Assembly (NCBI GenBank): GCA_022578965.1
Contig: MU400806.1
Location: 1 to 38,953 of the forward strand
Origin: Xylaria sp. FL1777
Lineage: Eukaryota; Ascomycota; Sordariomycetes; Xylariales; Xylariaceae
Direction: 5' to 3'
DNA: 38,953 nt
Shown here: piece by piece, positions 24,300 through 35,900 of the stretch
Layout: each line of letters begins with the position of its first letter
How positions within the stretch are numbered: position 1 is the first letter of the stretch
Translations under genes and position numbers: made by a program
The notes under the pieces: generated by a model
What the model saw: the letters and a program-made list of their open reading frames with translations, nothing else
Databases searched by the model: none
What the model was told of the DNA's origin: nothing

Positions 24300-27200
24300 A
24301 AACTTTTTTTAAAGCTTTTAAACTTTTTGCTTTTTTAAAAAGTGCATAAAAGCTTTTTTCTTGTTTTTTAAAACCTTTAAAAAAGCGCTTTTGCTTTTTT
24401 TGCTAGTTTTTTTTTTATTTTTTGCTTCTTTTTTTTTCTTTTTATCTTTTTTTATTTTAACTGCTTTATTATATATTACTATTTTATTAGTAGCAAATAG
24501 CTATTTTATAATATTATTTATAACTTTAAGCTTTTTTATAGCTAGTTATAAGTTTTTATTAGTTTATAGCAGCTTAGCTGCAAAGCTTTTTTATAGCTAT
24601 TTTTTTTTGTTTTTTAATAAGTTATAACGTAGAACTATATGCTAAAAGGTTTTTTTTCTTTTTGTATATTTATAAAAAGGCATAAAAAAGCTTAAAACTT
24701 TTTTTTATGTAAAAACGCCTTTAGCTTTATTTTTTTAGTGCGTATTTATATTATTATAGCTGCTTTATGCTTTAATAATTTATTATATTTTTTAAAAGCT
24801 TTATTTTTATTAAACTTTTGTTTAGCTATTATTAAATAGCTACTATTTGTTTTAGTTTAGCTTTATTTGCTTATTTATTTATTTTTTAGTATAATTTTAA
24901 GTTTTTTTTTTTTTAATTACTTTTTTTGCTAAAAGTTTAAAGCTAATGTTAGATTTTTTTTAGTTATATTTTTATTATTACTTATAAGCTTGCTTTTTGT
25001 TTAGTTTTTAGCTTTTTAAGCTTTTATGTTTTAAATAAAAGTTTTAATTTTTTTTGTTGCTTTTTAAATTAATTTTTTAGCTATTAAACTTTTTATGCAG
25101 TGCTTATAAACTATTGCTTTACTGCTAAAATACAAGTTAATAAAAAAAATCCTTATTTTAGTTTTTAAGTGCTTTATTTTAGTTGCTTTAAAAGCTTTAG
25201 CTATACATTTAAAACACTTGTTTTAAGTTACTACTAATAAATTAATAATGCTTTTTGCTTTATTTTTTTTAAAGTTTTTATGCTAAGTTATTATATTATA
25301 AATTAAAGTGCTTTATATTATTATAACATATATTTGCTTTATTTTTGCTATACTATTGCTTTATATAAAGTTTTATAGCTTAATTATTATATATAACTAA
25401 ATGCTTAGTTTTTTTTTAAGCTTTGCTAAATGTTTTTTTTATTTTATATTTTTATTAAACTATACTTTTAAAAACTTTACGCTATTTTTTAAGTATACTA
25501 TTACGTTAAAAAGGTATATTATTTATATAAGCGCTGTTTTACTGCTAAAAAAGTATATTAATTTGCTTTTTTATAATATAAACTTTATTTTATGTTGTTT
25601 TGTTTAGCTTTTATACGTTTTTTATACTACTTTTAAAGCTTTATAGTTTTGCTTTATATTTAAGTTTGCTATAATAAAATTAGTATTATTAGTAAAGCTA
25701 ACTATTATTAGCTTTTAATACATAATAAAGTTATTATAAAATATTAAAATATATATAAAAAAAAAAAATAAAAGTAAAAACTTTTAAAAAACTTTAGCTT
25801 TTAGTGCTATTAGCTAAAATATTGCTTTATTAAAGCAAAAACATATTATGCAATTTAATATAAAAAAGTTTATTTATATAACTATTTAAAAAAAAAAGCT
25901 TTTTTATTATAAAATATATATTATTTTTTTTTGTTAATAGTATTAAAAGCTTTTGTAATGTTTAGCTGCAATAAAAATACTATGCTTTTTTTGCTAATTG
26001 CTTTTTTTGCTATTTTTAATACTAGTTTAATAATTACGTTTATTAACTTATTTTGTTTATTATTTATTTAATTATTTAGCAAAAAACCTTTTTGCTTAGC
26101 TATTTTTGCTATGTAATAATATAGCTTTTTTTTTAGCACTTTTTTTACTATATAAATAAGCATAATAAAGCGTTACTTTTTAGTTATTTTTTTAGTTTTT
26201 TTTAATTTTTTAGGTTTAAATATAACTACTATTTTTGTTTGCTTAAATTATATTAAGTAATACTTTAGTAAAAAACTAATAATATATAATATTGCTATTT
26301 TTTTTACTAAAGCAAGTTTATAAGCTTTAAAAAAGCTATTAAGTAATAAGTTATTTTTTAGTGCTTTTTATAGCGCTAACTTTTATATTAGTAATATTAT
26401 ATTTTTTTTTATATTAACGTTAATTATAAACTTTTAGTAGCTATTATAAGTTAAGTTTTTTTTAGGTATATTAAATAAGTTTGCTAATAATATAAAAAAA
26501 AAGCGTTTTATTAGTAAAGCTATTTTTTTTTTTAAAATATTAACAAAAAACAGCTTATTTTTTATTTGTTTTAGCAATAAAATCGTAATAACTTTTAAAG
26601 TTAGCTTATAAGCAAACTTTGTTTATTTAGCTAAGCTTTATAATAACTTAAAATTTTTAAATGCTTTTATAAATGCTTATTTTTAGCTATGTTTTTATGC
26701 TTTTTTTATTTTGTTGCTAAAGGTTTTTTTTTTTTTTTTAAAAGCTTGCTATACTACTTTAGTTCTTTTGCTTTAAAACTTGCAGTATACTTGTTTTGCT
26801 TTTTTTTTGTTTTAATTACTTTTAAGAATTATTAAAGTAATGCTTAATGTTTTTTTTTATAGTTTTTTTAAGCGTTGTTTTATTTGCTATTTTTATTAAT
26901 TGCTAAATTAAAAGATCAAAAGTATTATTTAGCTTGCTAAGTATATATAACATATATGTTTTTATAATAATAGCTTTTGCTTTTATAGCTGTTTTATTTT
27001 TATTTAATTTAAGCTAGTTTTATTTTTTTGCTTTTTTTAAGTATTTTTGTAAAGCTGCTTTTAAATTAATTATAACTTTTAGTGCTTTATAATTAAAACT
27101 TAGCTATTTTAAGTTTTTTTAATAAATAATAGCTAAATTATTAAATATTTATATTAAATTTATTATTAAGCTTTTTTATTTATGCTTTATTTTAGTTACT

Positions 27201-28200
27201 TTTTTTTAAAAAGTAGCTAGTATAAAATTTTATTATATAATAAACTTAAGCAGTTTATTTGCTTTTTAGCTTTTTTTGTTTTTTAAGTTTTATAATAAGT
27301 AATAAAAATTAAAATTGCTTATAAATATATAGCATTTTTTTAGCTTGCTTGCTTTATATATTTTTTAAATTAAACTATATTAAACTATTTTTTTTTAATT
27401 TAGCAAATATATTAACTATAAAAATATTACTAAATTATTATTGCTTATTATAACTTTTGCTTAGTTTTTATTAGCGTTTTTTGCTAGCGTTTTTATTGCA
27501 ATTTTTTTATTTATATATAGCGTAGCTTTACTTTTTAATTAAATAATTTAGTAGCTATTACTATTAAAGCAATATATATTATTATGTTTATTAATTATTA
27601 GCTTTTAAACTACTATATAATTAAAGCTATTATTTTATAACACGTATATTATATTGCTTTTAGATTTTATAATGTTTTAAAAGCAATATTATATATTATT
27701 AAATTAATAAAAATAAATTTTTGCTTATATTGCTAGTTTGCTGTTTTTTTGCTAATAATTCTTTTTTATTTAGCTTTATAAATATTAATGCTATTAATAT
27801 TTTTAAACTATTTTTATTTACTTTTTTGCTTATTGCTACTGCTTTTTTAGTACTTTAAAAGCTTTTAAATTATAATATATATGCTATTTTTGCTTTGTTT
27901 TTTTGTTTAACTTTTTTTTAGTAAGCTTTATTTTATGCTATATACATTTTTTTGTAGTTTATATATTTTTGCTTTATTTTTTGCGTTTTTATTAAGCAGC
28001 TTTTTTTACTTTTTTAGTGCTTTAAAGCTAAACAATAGTTATACTTTAAGTTTTTGCAGCAATATTTAGCTATATAACTATATTTATAATAATTAAAGTA
28101 TTATATAACTTTAAGCTTTATAGCAAAAAGTTTGCAGTTAAATAATTAAGCTTTTTATAAAAAGCTATTTTTATATATTATTTTAGCTGTTATAATGTTA
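24300..28200 (-). pseudogene. ORF2 region of LINE F (endonuclease/RT expected)
   Basis: About 3.9 kb of A-rich minus-strand sequence in the position of the endonuclease-reverse transcriptase ORF. Hand translation gives long Lys/Asn/Gln/Ile-rich stretches broken by stops. I could not fix endonuclease or RT motifs, so the function is inferred from position and element type. Plus-strand frames at 24361-24627 and 25401-25607 (Phe/Leu-rich) are antisense. Confidence 0.45.
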
Positions 28201-29100
28201 CTTATATATAACAATATTAACGTAAATTTAGCTTTTGTATTTTTAAATAGCATTTTTTTATACTTTATAACTTTAAAGTATATATTACATAATAGCTATA
28301 ATAAATCTTTATTTAAATATATTGCTTTAATTTGTTTTATTAAAACGCTTTTTATTATTAGTGCTGCTTTTTTTTGTTGTACTTTTAACTTTTTCCTGAA
28401 AGCTTTTATAATTTATTCTTTTTTTTTAGCTTTTTAAAGCATTGCTTCCTTAAAAGTAATTATTATATTTTTGCTATATAGCTTTTTAACAGTAATTATA
28501 TTACTACTTATAAGCGCTATATTTACTGCTTTAATAATATTAGCTAATGTTTTATTTTTAAAATTATTAGCTTATTTTTTAACTTTAATTAACATTTTTT
28601 TGTTTTGCTTAAATAATACTGCTTTATTATTGCAAGCTAGCTATAAAGCTATAATTTATGCTTAAAATTTTAGCATATTTATATTTAATAAAGTTTATTA
28701 AAAAAACTTTTAAATAGTATTTTTAACGCTTTTTTAGTTAGCTTTTATAGCAGCATTTAAGTTATAACAAGTTATAAATATATTAAGATTATTTTTATTA
28801 TTAAGTTTTATGCTTTGTTAGCTTTTTTAGGCCTTTTTTAATATATATGCTATTTATGCTTTTTTTACGTTTTTTTAAAAAGAGATTTTTTTTGTTATTT
28901 TTTCTTTTATTAGCAGCTATAATATTAGTTTTATAATTTTATTAACTATTTTTTACATACTAAAAAATCTATTAGCTTTGCGTTTTTTATTAAAACACTG
29001 CTATATTATAGTTATATTGCTAATAAGTTTTAGTAATACATTAGTTACATTTTTAATAAATAAGTTGTTTAATACTATTTCTCTGTTTTTTGTTATATTT
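28200..29100 (-). pseudogene. ORF1 (gag-like) of LINE F
   Basis: On the minus strand a frame from about 28650 to 28440 is open for roughly 70 codons and includes NFKNKTLANIIKAVNIAL, then KLYSKNIIITFKEAM (ending near 28440). A block of the form R-T-x-A-x-I-x-x-A-V-N-x-A-L followed by S-x-D-I-x-x-T-F-K is what I recognise from ORF1 proteins of fungal Tad-like LINEs. This is from memory of the family, not a search. The downstream part falls apart into stops. The hydrophobic plus-strand frames at 28195-28437 and 28471-28665 are antisense artefacts of this gene. Confidence 0.6.
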
Positions 29101-29233
29101 GTACTTTGCAAATAAAGTGCAATTTACCTAGTAAATAAAAGTTGCTACGCTAATTTTAGCGATTTTAATTATTTAATAATTAAGCTTAAACTCACAAAGT
29201 TATAATTAAATGTAAAGAATTCAAAAAAGGTCC

Positions 29234-29244
29234 TAAATAGCTAA
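29234..29244 (+). repeat. Right target-site duplication of F (TAAATAGCTAA)
   Basis: Second copy of the 11-bp duplication. Family 1 sequence resumes immediately and aligns with A from about 837 downward. Confidence 0.75.
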
Positions 29245-30373
29245 TTTATTAGTAAAACTAATCTAAAGTAAATATAAATTAACTTATAAGTTTATATAAA
29301 ATATAGCTATTTATATAGCTTATATAAGCTATTACTTTTAAATTTTTAAATTTGCAAACTATATTTAAAAACAGGCTATTTTTTAGCTAAAATGCTTTTT
29401 TAAAACGCTTAAAACAAAGCTAACATACTAACAAACTACTTAAAACTATTGCTTTTTTAATAGTTTTATACTTTTTGTTTTTAGCTTTAATAGTTTATTT
29501 ATAAAGTTTATAAATAAAAGTTATTATAAAAATAAGCTAACGTTTAGCTAGCATAAAAACTTTAATATTTGTATTAAAATTAAATTTATTTTTTAAGTTG
29601 TTTATATTAAAATTATATAAGCTAGCATTAAGATTTTTATTAAAATTTATAAAGTTAAAATTATTTTTATTTTTATTTTTATTTTTTTTTATAATTAATA
29701 AAAAGCTTAATAATATCTAAATTTTTATTAAAATTAAAGCTGTTTTAAAAAAAAAGCAAATAGCTAAAGTTTTTATTTTTATTATTAAAGTTATTAAACT
29801 TTTAGCAAAAAAGTTTATTAAAGTTTTGTTTTATAGTAAAATTAAACTTATTTTTAAATAAATTTAAGCGTAAAGCAAGTTATAATAATTTTTTGCGTTT
29901 ATATTTATAATTATAGCTTTAATTACAATTATGTTTATATATACTACTTTTAATTACTGCAGGTTTAAGCAGCATAATTATAATGCAAATAGTAATTAAA
30001 AAAAAGCAGAAAAAATATAAAATAAATATAAGATTAGCAGTAATAAAATAAATAGCTAAAACTAAATGTTTAGCAGTAGCTAAAAAGAAAAAAAAAAAAA
30101 AAAAGAAAAAAAAAAGCATATAGCAATAAAAGTATAAGCGCAAGCTTTGTTATAAATATAGCACAAAACAAACATAACTTAATATATAAACATAAGTATA
30201 AATATATAAGTACTTTAATTACTATACTATATAAGCATTTTATTTAATATATTATATTTATGTTTAATTGCTTTATATTACTTTATTTTATTATTTATAC
30301 TTAAGATTAATTATTTTAATTAATTTTACTTATATATAAATTAAAAACAACTTAATTAAAAAAAAAAAATAGT
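29245..30373 (+). other. Post-pol region of B, second part, with polypurine tract
   Basis: Colinear with A to about 30067; the rest has no partner in the window. No domain was recognised on either strand. It holds a T-rich block near 29650-29695, an A-rich purine run of about 35 bases at 30081-30115, and a likely polypurine tract at 30358-30373 (twelve A then TAGT) directly before the LTR. The minus-strand frame at 29919-30143 is the antisense of the purine run. Confidence 0.55.
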
Positions 30374-30566
30374 TGTTATAATTAAGCTACTTAAATACTT
30401 TAGCACATATTATATATTATATATATATATAAAATATCTTTTTTATGTTTATTTTATAGGAGTTTTTTTCTTTTTTTAAGCTTTAGTTTTATTAAATACT
30501 TATTATAAAACTAGAGATATATTAACTATTATACTTAACTTTTAATGCTTTATACTTTTTATGACA
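30374..30566 (+). repeat. 3' LTR of copy B (193 bp)
   Basis: Begins TGTTAT and ends ATGACA, with TG...CA ends intact. Aligns in full with A 7165-7357 (inverted). It has lost most GA, GG, TC and CC sites that A's LTR retains. Confidence 0.88.
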
Positions 30567-30623
30567 TTTAATTAATTAAAAATATTAAAATTTTTAATAT
30601 TTAAGCTTAATTTTTGCTTTAAT
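30567..30623. other. 57-bp spacer between B and D2
   Basis: AT-only sequence apart from a few G/C, the only stretch in the window not assigned to a named element. It may be pre-insertion host sequence or part of an older repeat. One end should carry one copy each of the B and D2 target duplications. Confidence 0.5.
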
Positions 30624-31091
30624 TATAATAAACCTATTATATATTAATATAACAGGTTTACTTTTAGGGTTTTGATTTATAAGTAACAATAAAATTCTTA
30701 GTAGTAGTTTGTTAAAGAGGTTTTTAAAGTACTTTTATTACTATGCATTAATAAAAGTCTTAAAAAATTAAAAGTAATAAATGTATTAATGCTTAGCAGT
30801 TATAAAAAATTAATAGCTAAAAAACTAGAACTAAGTAAGTAATTAAATATAAAAAATACATAATTATATAAACAAAAAAAAAGTAAAAAAAGTAATAACT
30901 TTTTTTAAATTACTGCAAGTTTAGTAAGCATTAAATTACCGTAAGCTTAATAAGCTTTAAATTACTATAAGCTTAATAAGCTAAATAAGTTATTATATAA
31001 CCTTAGCTTTAGTTAATAAAAAAAAAAGTACAAAATATATATAAAAGCATTAAGCTGCTTTAAAAGCTATTTTTATACTAATTTCGTAATA
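30624..31091 (-). repeat. 3' LTR of D2 (468 bp)
   Basis: Inverted match to 18348-18841. The ends have decayed from TG...CA to TA...TA. It is shorter than the other two by one 26-bp tandem unit. Confidence 0.88.
30903..30980 (-). repeat. 26-bp tandem repeat, 3 units, in D2 LTR
   Basis: Units at 30903-30928, 30929-30954 and 30955-30980, the reverse complement of the units in D1 and D3. Confidence 0.85.
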
Positions 31092-31559
31092 TTATTTCTT
31101 TTTTTTTAAAATTGTTGTTTTAATAATTTTTTATAAGTATTTTTTTTTCTTTTTTTTTTTATATGTTATAATATTAAAACGTATTAAAAGAACTAACTGC
31201 TTATTTAAAACAAAGCAAAAACTTATTTTTGCTTTTTTTATTAATTTTATTAGCTATAAAGTTATGCTTTATTTTTACTGCTTTAATTAGTTATTAACGT
31301 GCAAAATAACAAATAATATATTTTATTGTTTTAAATGCATACGTGCTAGTTATTTTTGCAACAAATTAGAAGTTTTAATTAACTTAATTAATAATATAGT
31401 TTTTAAGCACTATTATTTTTTAAAAAAAAAAAAGCAAACAAAACAACAGCTATTTTTAATTCAAAAAAAATTAAAACAAGCTTAAAATAGCTTTAACTTT
31501 ATTTTAAGCAAGTTAGCTTAGCTTTATATATAAAAACGTTTTTTAAAAGCAAAAAGTAT

Positions 31560-31705
31560 TAAAATGGTTTAGTAAAAGCTTTAGTTCTTAAATAAATTAA
31601 ACAAAATAAAGCGTATTAAAAAAGAACAAAAAGCGCTAGCAAAAAAGCAAAAATAACAAAAAAAACAAACTAAAGCAACATAAGCTGCTTTATTTAAGTT
31701 TAATT
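31560..31705 (+). other. Antisense Lys/Gln/Ala-rich frame of family 2 (D2 copy)
   Basis: Plus-strand frame FLNKLNKIKRIKKEQKALA, with two internal stops further on, ending at the same TAA as in D1 (ALFKFN and a stop). It lies opposite to pol, downstream of the chromodomain. Its function is unknown. Confidence 0.35.
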
Positions 31706-32341
31706 AAAATTTTTTAAGCGTTTTTTTTAAAATTAACCTTTTTTTTTTAGTTTTAAGCAATTAAAATATTAGCAATAAAACTAATTTATAATTACTTTAG
31801 CAGTTTTTAAGTATTTCTTAAGTTTTTAAATATTATTAATATATAAATATTCTTTTTATTTAATAAAATACTTTAAGTTATTATTGTTTTAATAAAAATC
31901 TAATATATGTTTAACTTTATAAACGTTTTAATTTATTTTTATTTTTAATTATATTTTAATAAATATTTTAATAAATATTAGTTTTAGTAAAAAAATGTAA
32001 AAAATAAAGTAAATTTACATATTTTTTAGTAATAATAGTTTATAGTTAATAAATAAAATAACTTTTTTAATCTTAAAAAAGCTAAGTTTTTTAAATTTTA
32101 ATTTATTGCTTAATTGTTTTATTTTAATTTAAAAAATATTAATGTTTATATTTTATTTTTATTATAGTAAGTAAACCTTGTTTTCTTTTTTAAAAGTTAG
32201 TTCTTTAGTTCGTTTTTTATTATAGTATATTAATATTTATTATTATAAAAACTAAAAACATAATTATAGTTTAGCTTGTAATGTTTTAATTTTTGTTATA
32301 ATAGTTTTTGCTTAAAGTACTATAGTTAAAATAACAAATGC
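31700..32341 (-). pseudogene. pol: 3' end of pol of D2: integrase C-terminus and chromodomain
   Basis: Minus-strand sequence colinear with D1 about 9070-9700, covering the integrase C-terminal module (KQTKELTFKKK-like block, homologous to D1 near 9195-9225) and the chromodomain (about 31925-31785). It is truncated at 32341 by insertion of G. Independent transitions relative to D1 occur throughout. Confidence 0.8.
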
Positions 32342-34797
32342 TGTTAAAATAACTAGTTATTAGTTATAACTTTTATATATAGTACATATAATAGGTTTCG
32401 TATAAAAACCACTTTATGCAAAAGCTATTACATAAACCGAAGTAATCTTAGTATTAGTTTAGCTTGTATGCTAGCAAAGTTTTTATATATAAAAAAGAAC
32501 CTTTGCTTTATATAAACTTTCTCTTTTTTTAAACATATAAAATATAAACAGCTTATAATATAAAGATTATTATACTTTGTTTTAGTATATATATATTAAA
32601 CGTATAATTATATAAAGCTTATTTAATACTAATTAATAGTTATATTTGTACTTTTAATTTATTTATAACAAACTATAAATTAGCTAAAATAATAACAAAG
32701 TTATATAATATATTTTTATTTTAACTTATTAAAAAAAAATTTGTTTTTTATATTGCGCTTATTTTTTTTGTAACGTATAAATATATCGTTTAGTTTATTT
32801 CTTTTAATTAGCTAAAGTAAGCACGTACAAAAAAAAAAAAAAAAATTTAATCTATTTATATATAAAAACTAAACTTTTAACCTGTTGATTAGTACTAAAA
32901 ACAAAATAAAAAAAATAGCAAGCAATTTTGCTACTTTTTAACTATATTATTATACGAACACTAAGTAATATATTAATTATATTACTATATAAAAGCAAAA
33001 CAGCAACTTATATAATTTAAATATAAAATTAAATATATTATATAATTTAGCTAAATTTATTATGTTTTAAAAAAACGAACAACTATTTATAACGCTTTTA
33101 AAGTTAAAGCTAGTTATTTTTATATATAAAAATTTAGCTAAAAACGTTTTAATACGTATATAATAAATAAATATTTAAATTAATCTTAAAATATAAAGCT
33201 AAAAAATTAATTTTAGTTATATAACTAAAATTAAGCTAAATATTAAGCTAGTATTTTATTATGCTAATTATTTATATTTTTATAAACTACTGGACTATTT
33301 TTAAAAAAAGTTCGCTAAAACTTTTAGAAAATAAACAAAAAATTATTTCTAAAAAATTTATTAAAGCATATAAAGCGCTTTGCTTAAAAACCTTAAGTTA
33401 AAAAAAATTTACTTAACGTTAAAAATAACTATAATTTAAAAGCTTATAAAAATAGTTTATAAAAACTTTATAATTAAAAAATTAAAAAAACTATTAAATA
33501 TTTATTATATAATAACTATTTAACTATTAGCAATATTTTTAATATTAAGCTAACAGCTAAATATTTTTTTATATAATAGTTAAAACTTTTTAAACTATTT
33601 ATATATTAAATTACCTTTTAAAAACCTAAGTTTTAATATATAATTTTAAATATAACAACATAAATACTAACTATAATTAATTTAGCTAAATATTAAATAC
33701 TAGAATTTCTTTAAGCTATTTAATTTTTATATAACAAAAACAAGCTATAAATTAATTTTTTAATTAATATATAAATATTTTATTTAGTATTATTTATTAT
33801 AAATACTAAAGCAAAAAATATATGTTTATATAATATTAAATCTAGCTATTAAAAGCATATTTTTAAACTTACTTTTAATAAAGTTCGTATAAAACAGATT
33901 TATACTTTTTAATAAATATATTGCTTTTTAAAAAAGCTAAAACTTAAGCTAAAACTATATAAGCAAGCTATATAACTTATTATATAATAAAGCTTGTTTA
34001 TTTATTACTACTTATTAATAAATCAAAATTATAAAAAACTAATACTACGTTATATTTTTATATATTTTAAAAAGTTATACAAAAAACTTTTTTATTAATT
34101 ATATTTGTTTAAACAAAACATAAAATAAAATATACTATATAATAAATATTTACTTTAATATTAATATAAATTATAGCTAGTATTAAGCTAACTAAACTAT
34201 AGTTTTTTTTGTATAAATAAAAAAAAAAAACTTAAACTTAGCTTTGCATAAAGTATTTAAATTAATCCTTAACAAGCTTAAAAAAGCATAACAAACGCTT
34301 AACGCTAGTTATTAAAGCAAAATTTAACTAAATATAAACATTATATAAGCATATTAAAATATATTAAAATTAGCTATAACGTTAATTTTTTAAAAATTTA
34401 CGTGCAAAAGATTCTTTGCTAACTTATAAACATGCTTATATATAGCATTAAATAATATAGCAAAAACCTTTATATAAAAAAACAATAAATTATATTTTAT
34501 AAACTAAAAATATAATTATAACTATATAAAAAACTAATAACTTAAATTTATATTAAAGTTATTAAGTTAACTAACTAAATAGCTAAGCTACTTTTAAAGC
34601 TATAACTAAAAAAATTAAAACTTTTATATAAATAAAAAATACTTTGTTTGCTAAAAAAAAAACTACTAGTTAATATATTATACTTCTTAAAAAAAAGCTT
34701 ATATAAAAAATATATTTTTTAATTTACATAAAATAATTTATAGCTAAAAACTTACTTCAAAAAAATTTTCTTCATATATGTAATAAACCTGTTATAT
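32342..34797 (+). mobile_element. G: partial unidentified element inserted in D2
   Basis: Homology of D2 to D1 stops sharply at 32341. The next bases are TGTTAAAATAAC, which look like an LTR start (TGTT), so G is probably an LTR retrotransposon entering on the plus strand. It is cut at 34797 by the LTR of D3, so its other end is off the window. Positions 32342 to about 32860 show no coding pattern (LTR plus leader?). From about 32870 the plus strand is A-rich and coding-like. No motif identifies the family; Copia-type is possible. Confidence 0.45.
32870..34790 (+). pseudogene. Unidentified degraded ORF in G
   Basis: About 1.9 kb of A-rich plus strand with coding-like text in shifting frames. 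Seen segments include KLLENKQKIISKKFIKHIK (about 33315-33375) and HNKRLTLVIKAKFN (about 34285-34330). After about 33600 the inferred residues are rich in Pro, Thr, Arg and Ser, which suggests a low-complexity gag-like protein. I do not recognise it and assign no function. Confidence 0.35.
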
Positions 34798-35291
34798 TAT
34801 TACAAAATTAGCACAAGGGTGGCTTTTAAAGCGGCTTAATGCTTCTATATATACTTTGTATCTTTTCTTTTGCTAACTAAAGCCGAAGTCACGTAATAAC
34901 TTATTTAGCTTATTAAGCTTATAGTAATTTAAAGCTTATTAAGCTTACAGTAATTTAAAGCTTACTAAGCTTATAGTAATTTAATGCTTACTAAACTTAT
35001 AGTAATCTAAAAAAAGTTACTACTTTTTTTACTTTTTTTTTGTTTATATAATTATGCACTTTTTATATTTAGTTACTTATTTAGTTTTAGTTTTTTAATT
35101 ATTAATTTCTTATAACTGCTAAGCATTAATATACTTATTACTTTTAATTTTTTAAAACTTTTATTAATGCATAGTAGTAAAAGTACTCTAAAAATCTTCT
35201 TAATAAACTATTATTAAAAATCCTATTGTTATTTATAAATTAAAACCTTAAAAGCAAACTTATTATATTAATATATAATAAGTTTATTATA
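34798..35291 (+). repeat. 5' LTR of D3 (494 bp)
   Basis: Direct match to 18348-18841 with equal length. The GC-richer stretch at 34812-34895 preserves GGG, CCG and TC sites lost elsewhere. It is inverted relative to the D2 LTR, which only reflects opposite insertion orientation. Confidence 0.9.
34909..35012 (+). repeat. 26-bp tandem repeat, 4 units, in D3 LTR
   Basis: Units start at 34909, 34935, 34961 and 34987 and match the D1 units. Confidence 0.88.
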
Positions 35292-35900
35292 TTTTAATAG
35301 CTTTTTAATTAATAAAACTTAACATATAAAAATAAATATTAGTATAAAAAGTTAAATAATAAACAATTTATAAAATAAACTTTTAAAAGTATACTAAAAA
35401 GATATTTAAAAAATAAAAATGCTAAATAGCATTATATAAGTAAACTTTACTTAATAACTAATAAATTAAACTTAAGTTATATTACTAAAAACAAAAAGTC
35501 AAAAATTAAATTTAAAAATTTTAAAAACTTTTAGAACTAATAATGTATTAAAACAACAAACTTTAGTACTTTTACTAGCTATTTTTATTAAAAAAAAAGC
35601 AGTAGCAAAAAAAAAAAAGTTAAACAATAGTAATAAAAAAAAACTAATATTAATGCTAATACTATAAAGCAAACTAATTGCTTTAACTTAAAAAACAGCT
35701 TAAATATTAAACGTTATAACTTTTAAACTAACGTAAATATTAGTTATAATAATTAAAGCAGCAATAATAACTGTTATTATAATAATAAATTAAAGTTTTA
35801 AATAAGTAATTATATTATAACTAATATTAATATTATTACTAGTAAACTTAACGCTTATTTTTATTATTGCTATACTTAAAATAATAATTTAAAATAAAAA
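35292..35900 (+). other. Leader of D3 (no gene assigned)
   Basis: About 600 bases between the LTR and recognisable gag. A primer-binding site should start at 35292 or shortly after but cannot be read. A-rich coding-like text from about 35500 may be the gag N-terminus. Confidence 0.45.

Larger units (their letters stand above)
24097..29233 (-). mobile_element. F: Tad-like LINE (non-LTR retrotransposon), 5137 bp
   Basis: Inserted in B on the minus strand. It is bounded by 11-bp target duplications and lacks terminal repeats. Its 3' end (24097-24115) is a TAA-rich tail. The A-rich strand of the interior is the minus strand, as expected for LINE coding sequence. An ORF1 motif block near 28450-28650 resembles the gag-like protein of fungal Tad-clade LINEs. 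Length suits a full or nearly full element. GC-richer islands persist at both ends (24120-24150 and 29225-29234). No clear YxDD could be placed in the decayed ORF2. Confidence 0.75.
18842..30566 (+). mobile_element. Copy B: Gypsy chromovirus, family 1, interrupted by F
   Basis: Plus-strand copy in two pieces, 18842-24096 and 29234-30566, separated by LINE F. It is the inverted counterpart of copy A. Its 5' end (equivalent to A 6073-7357, including the 5' LTR and part of the gag region) is absent because D1 is inserted exactly at 18841/18842. Copy A provides the uninterrupted sequence at both the D1 and the F insertion points. It is strongly decayed, including its LTR, which fits its being the oldest member of the left nest. 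Confidence 0.88.
30624..32341 (-). mobile_element. Copy D2: Gypsy chromovirus, family 2, broken by G
   Basis: Minus-strand copy whose 3' LTR is at the left. It matches D1 in inverted order from the LTR through the 3' untranslated part, the E empty site (about 31428-31445), the chromodomain and the end of integrase. The match stops at about 32341, where G begins. The remaining 5' part should lie to the right of the window. Confidence 0.85.

Noticed and set aside
26200..26450. RT catalytic box of LINE F on the minus strand
   Set aside because: A string resembling F-I-N-N-V near 26420 exists, but the flanking frame does not hold and no second RT motif could be placed.
32385..34797. AATAGGTTT near 32390 and AAACCTGTT near 34787 as terminal inverted repeats of a DNA transposon
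   Set aside because: Only about ten bases match in very AT-rich sequence, the LTR of D3 interrupts at 34797, and an LTR-like TGTT start at 32342 fits the D2 break better.
30624..35291. D2 and D3 LTRs read as 490-bp terminal inverted repeats of one DNA transposon
   Set aside because: The sequence next to the left repeat is the minus-strand end of pol with a polypurine tract, and the one after the right repeat is a plus-strand leader and gag. They are two Gypsy copies in opposite orientation.
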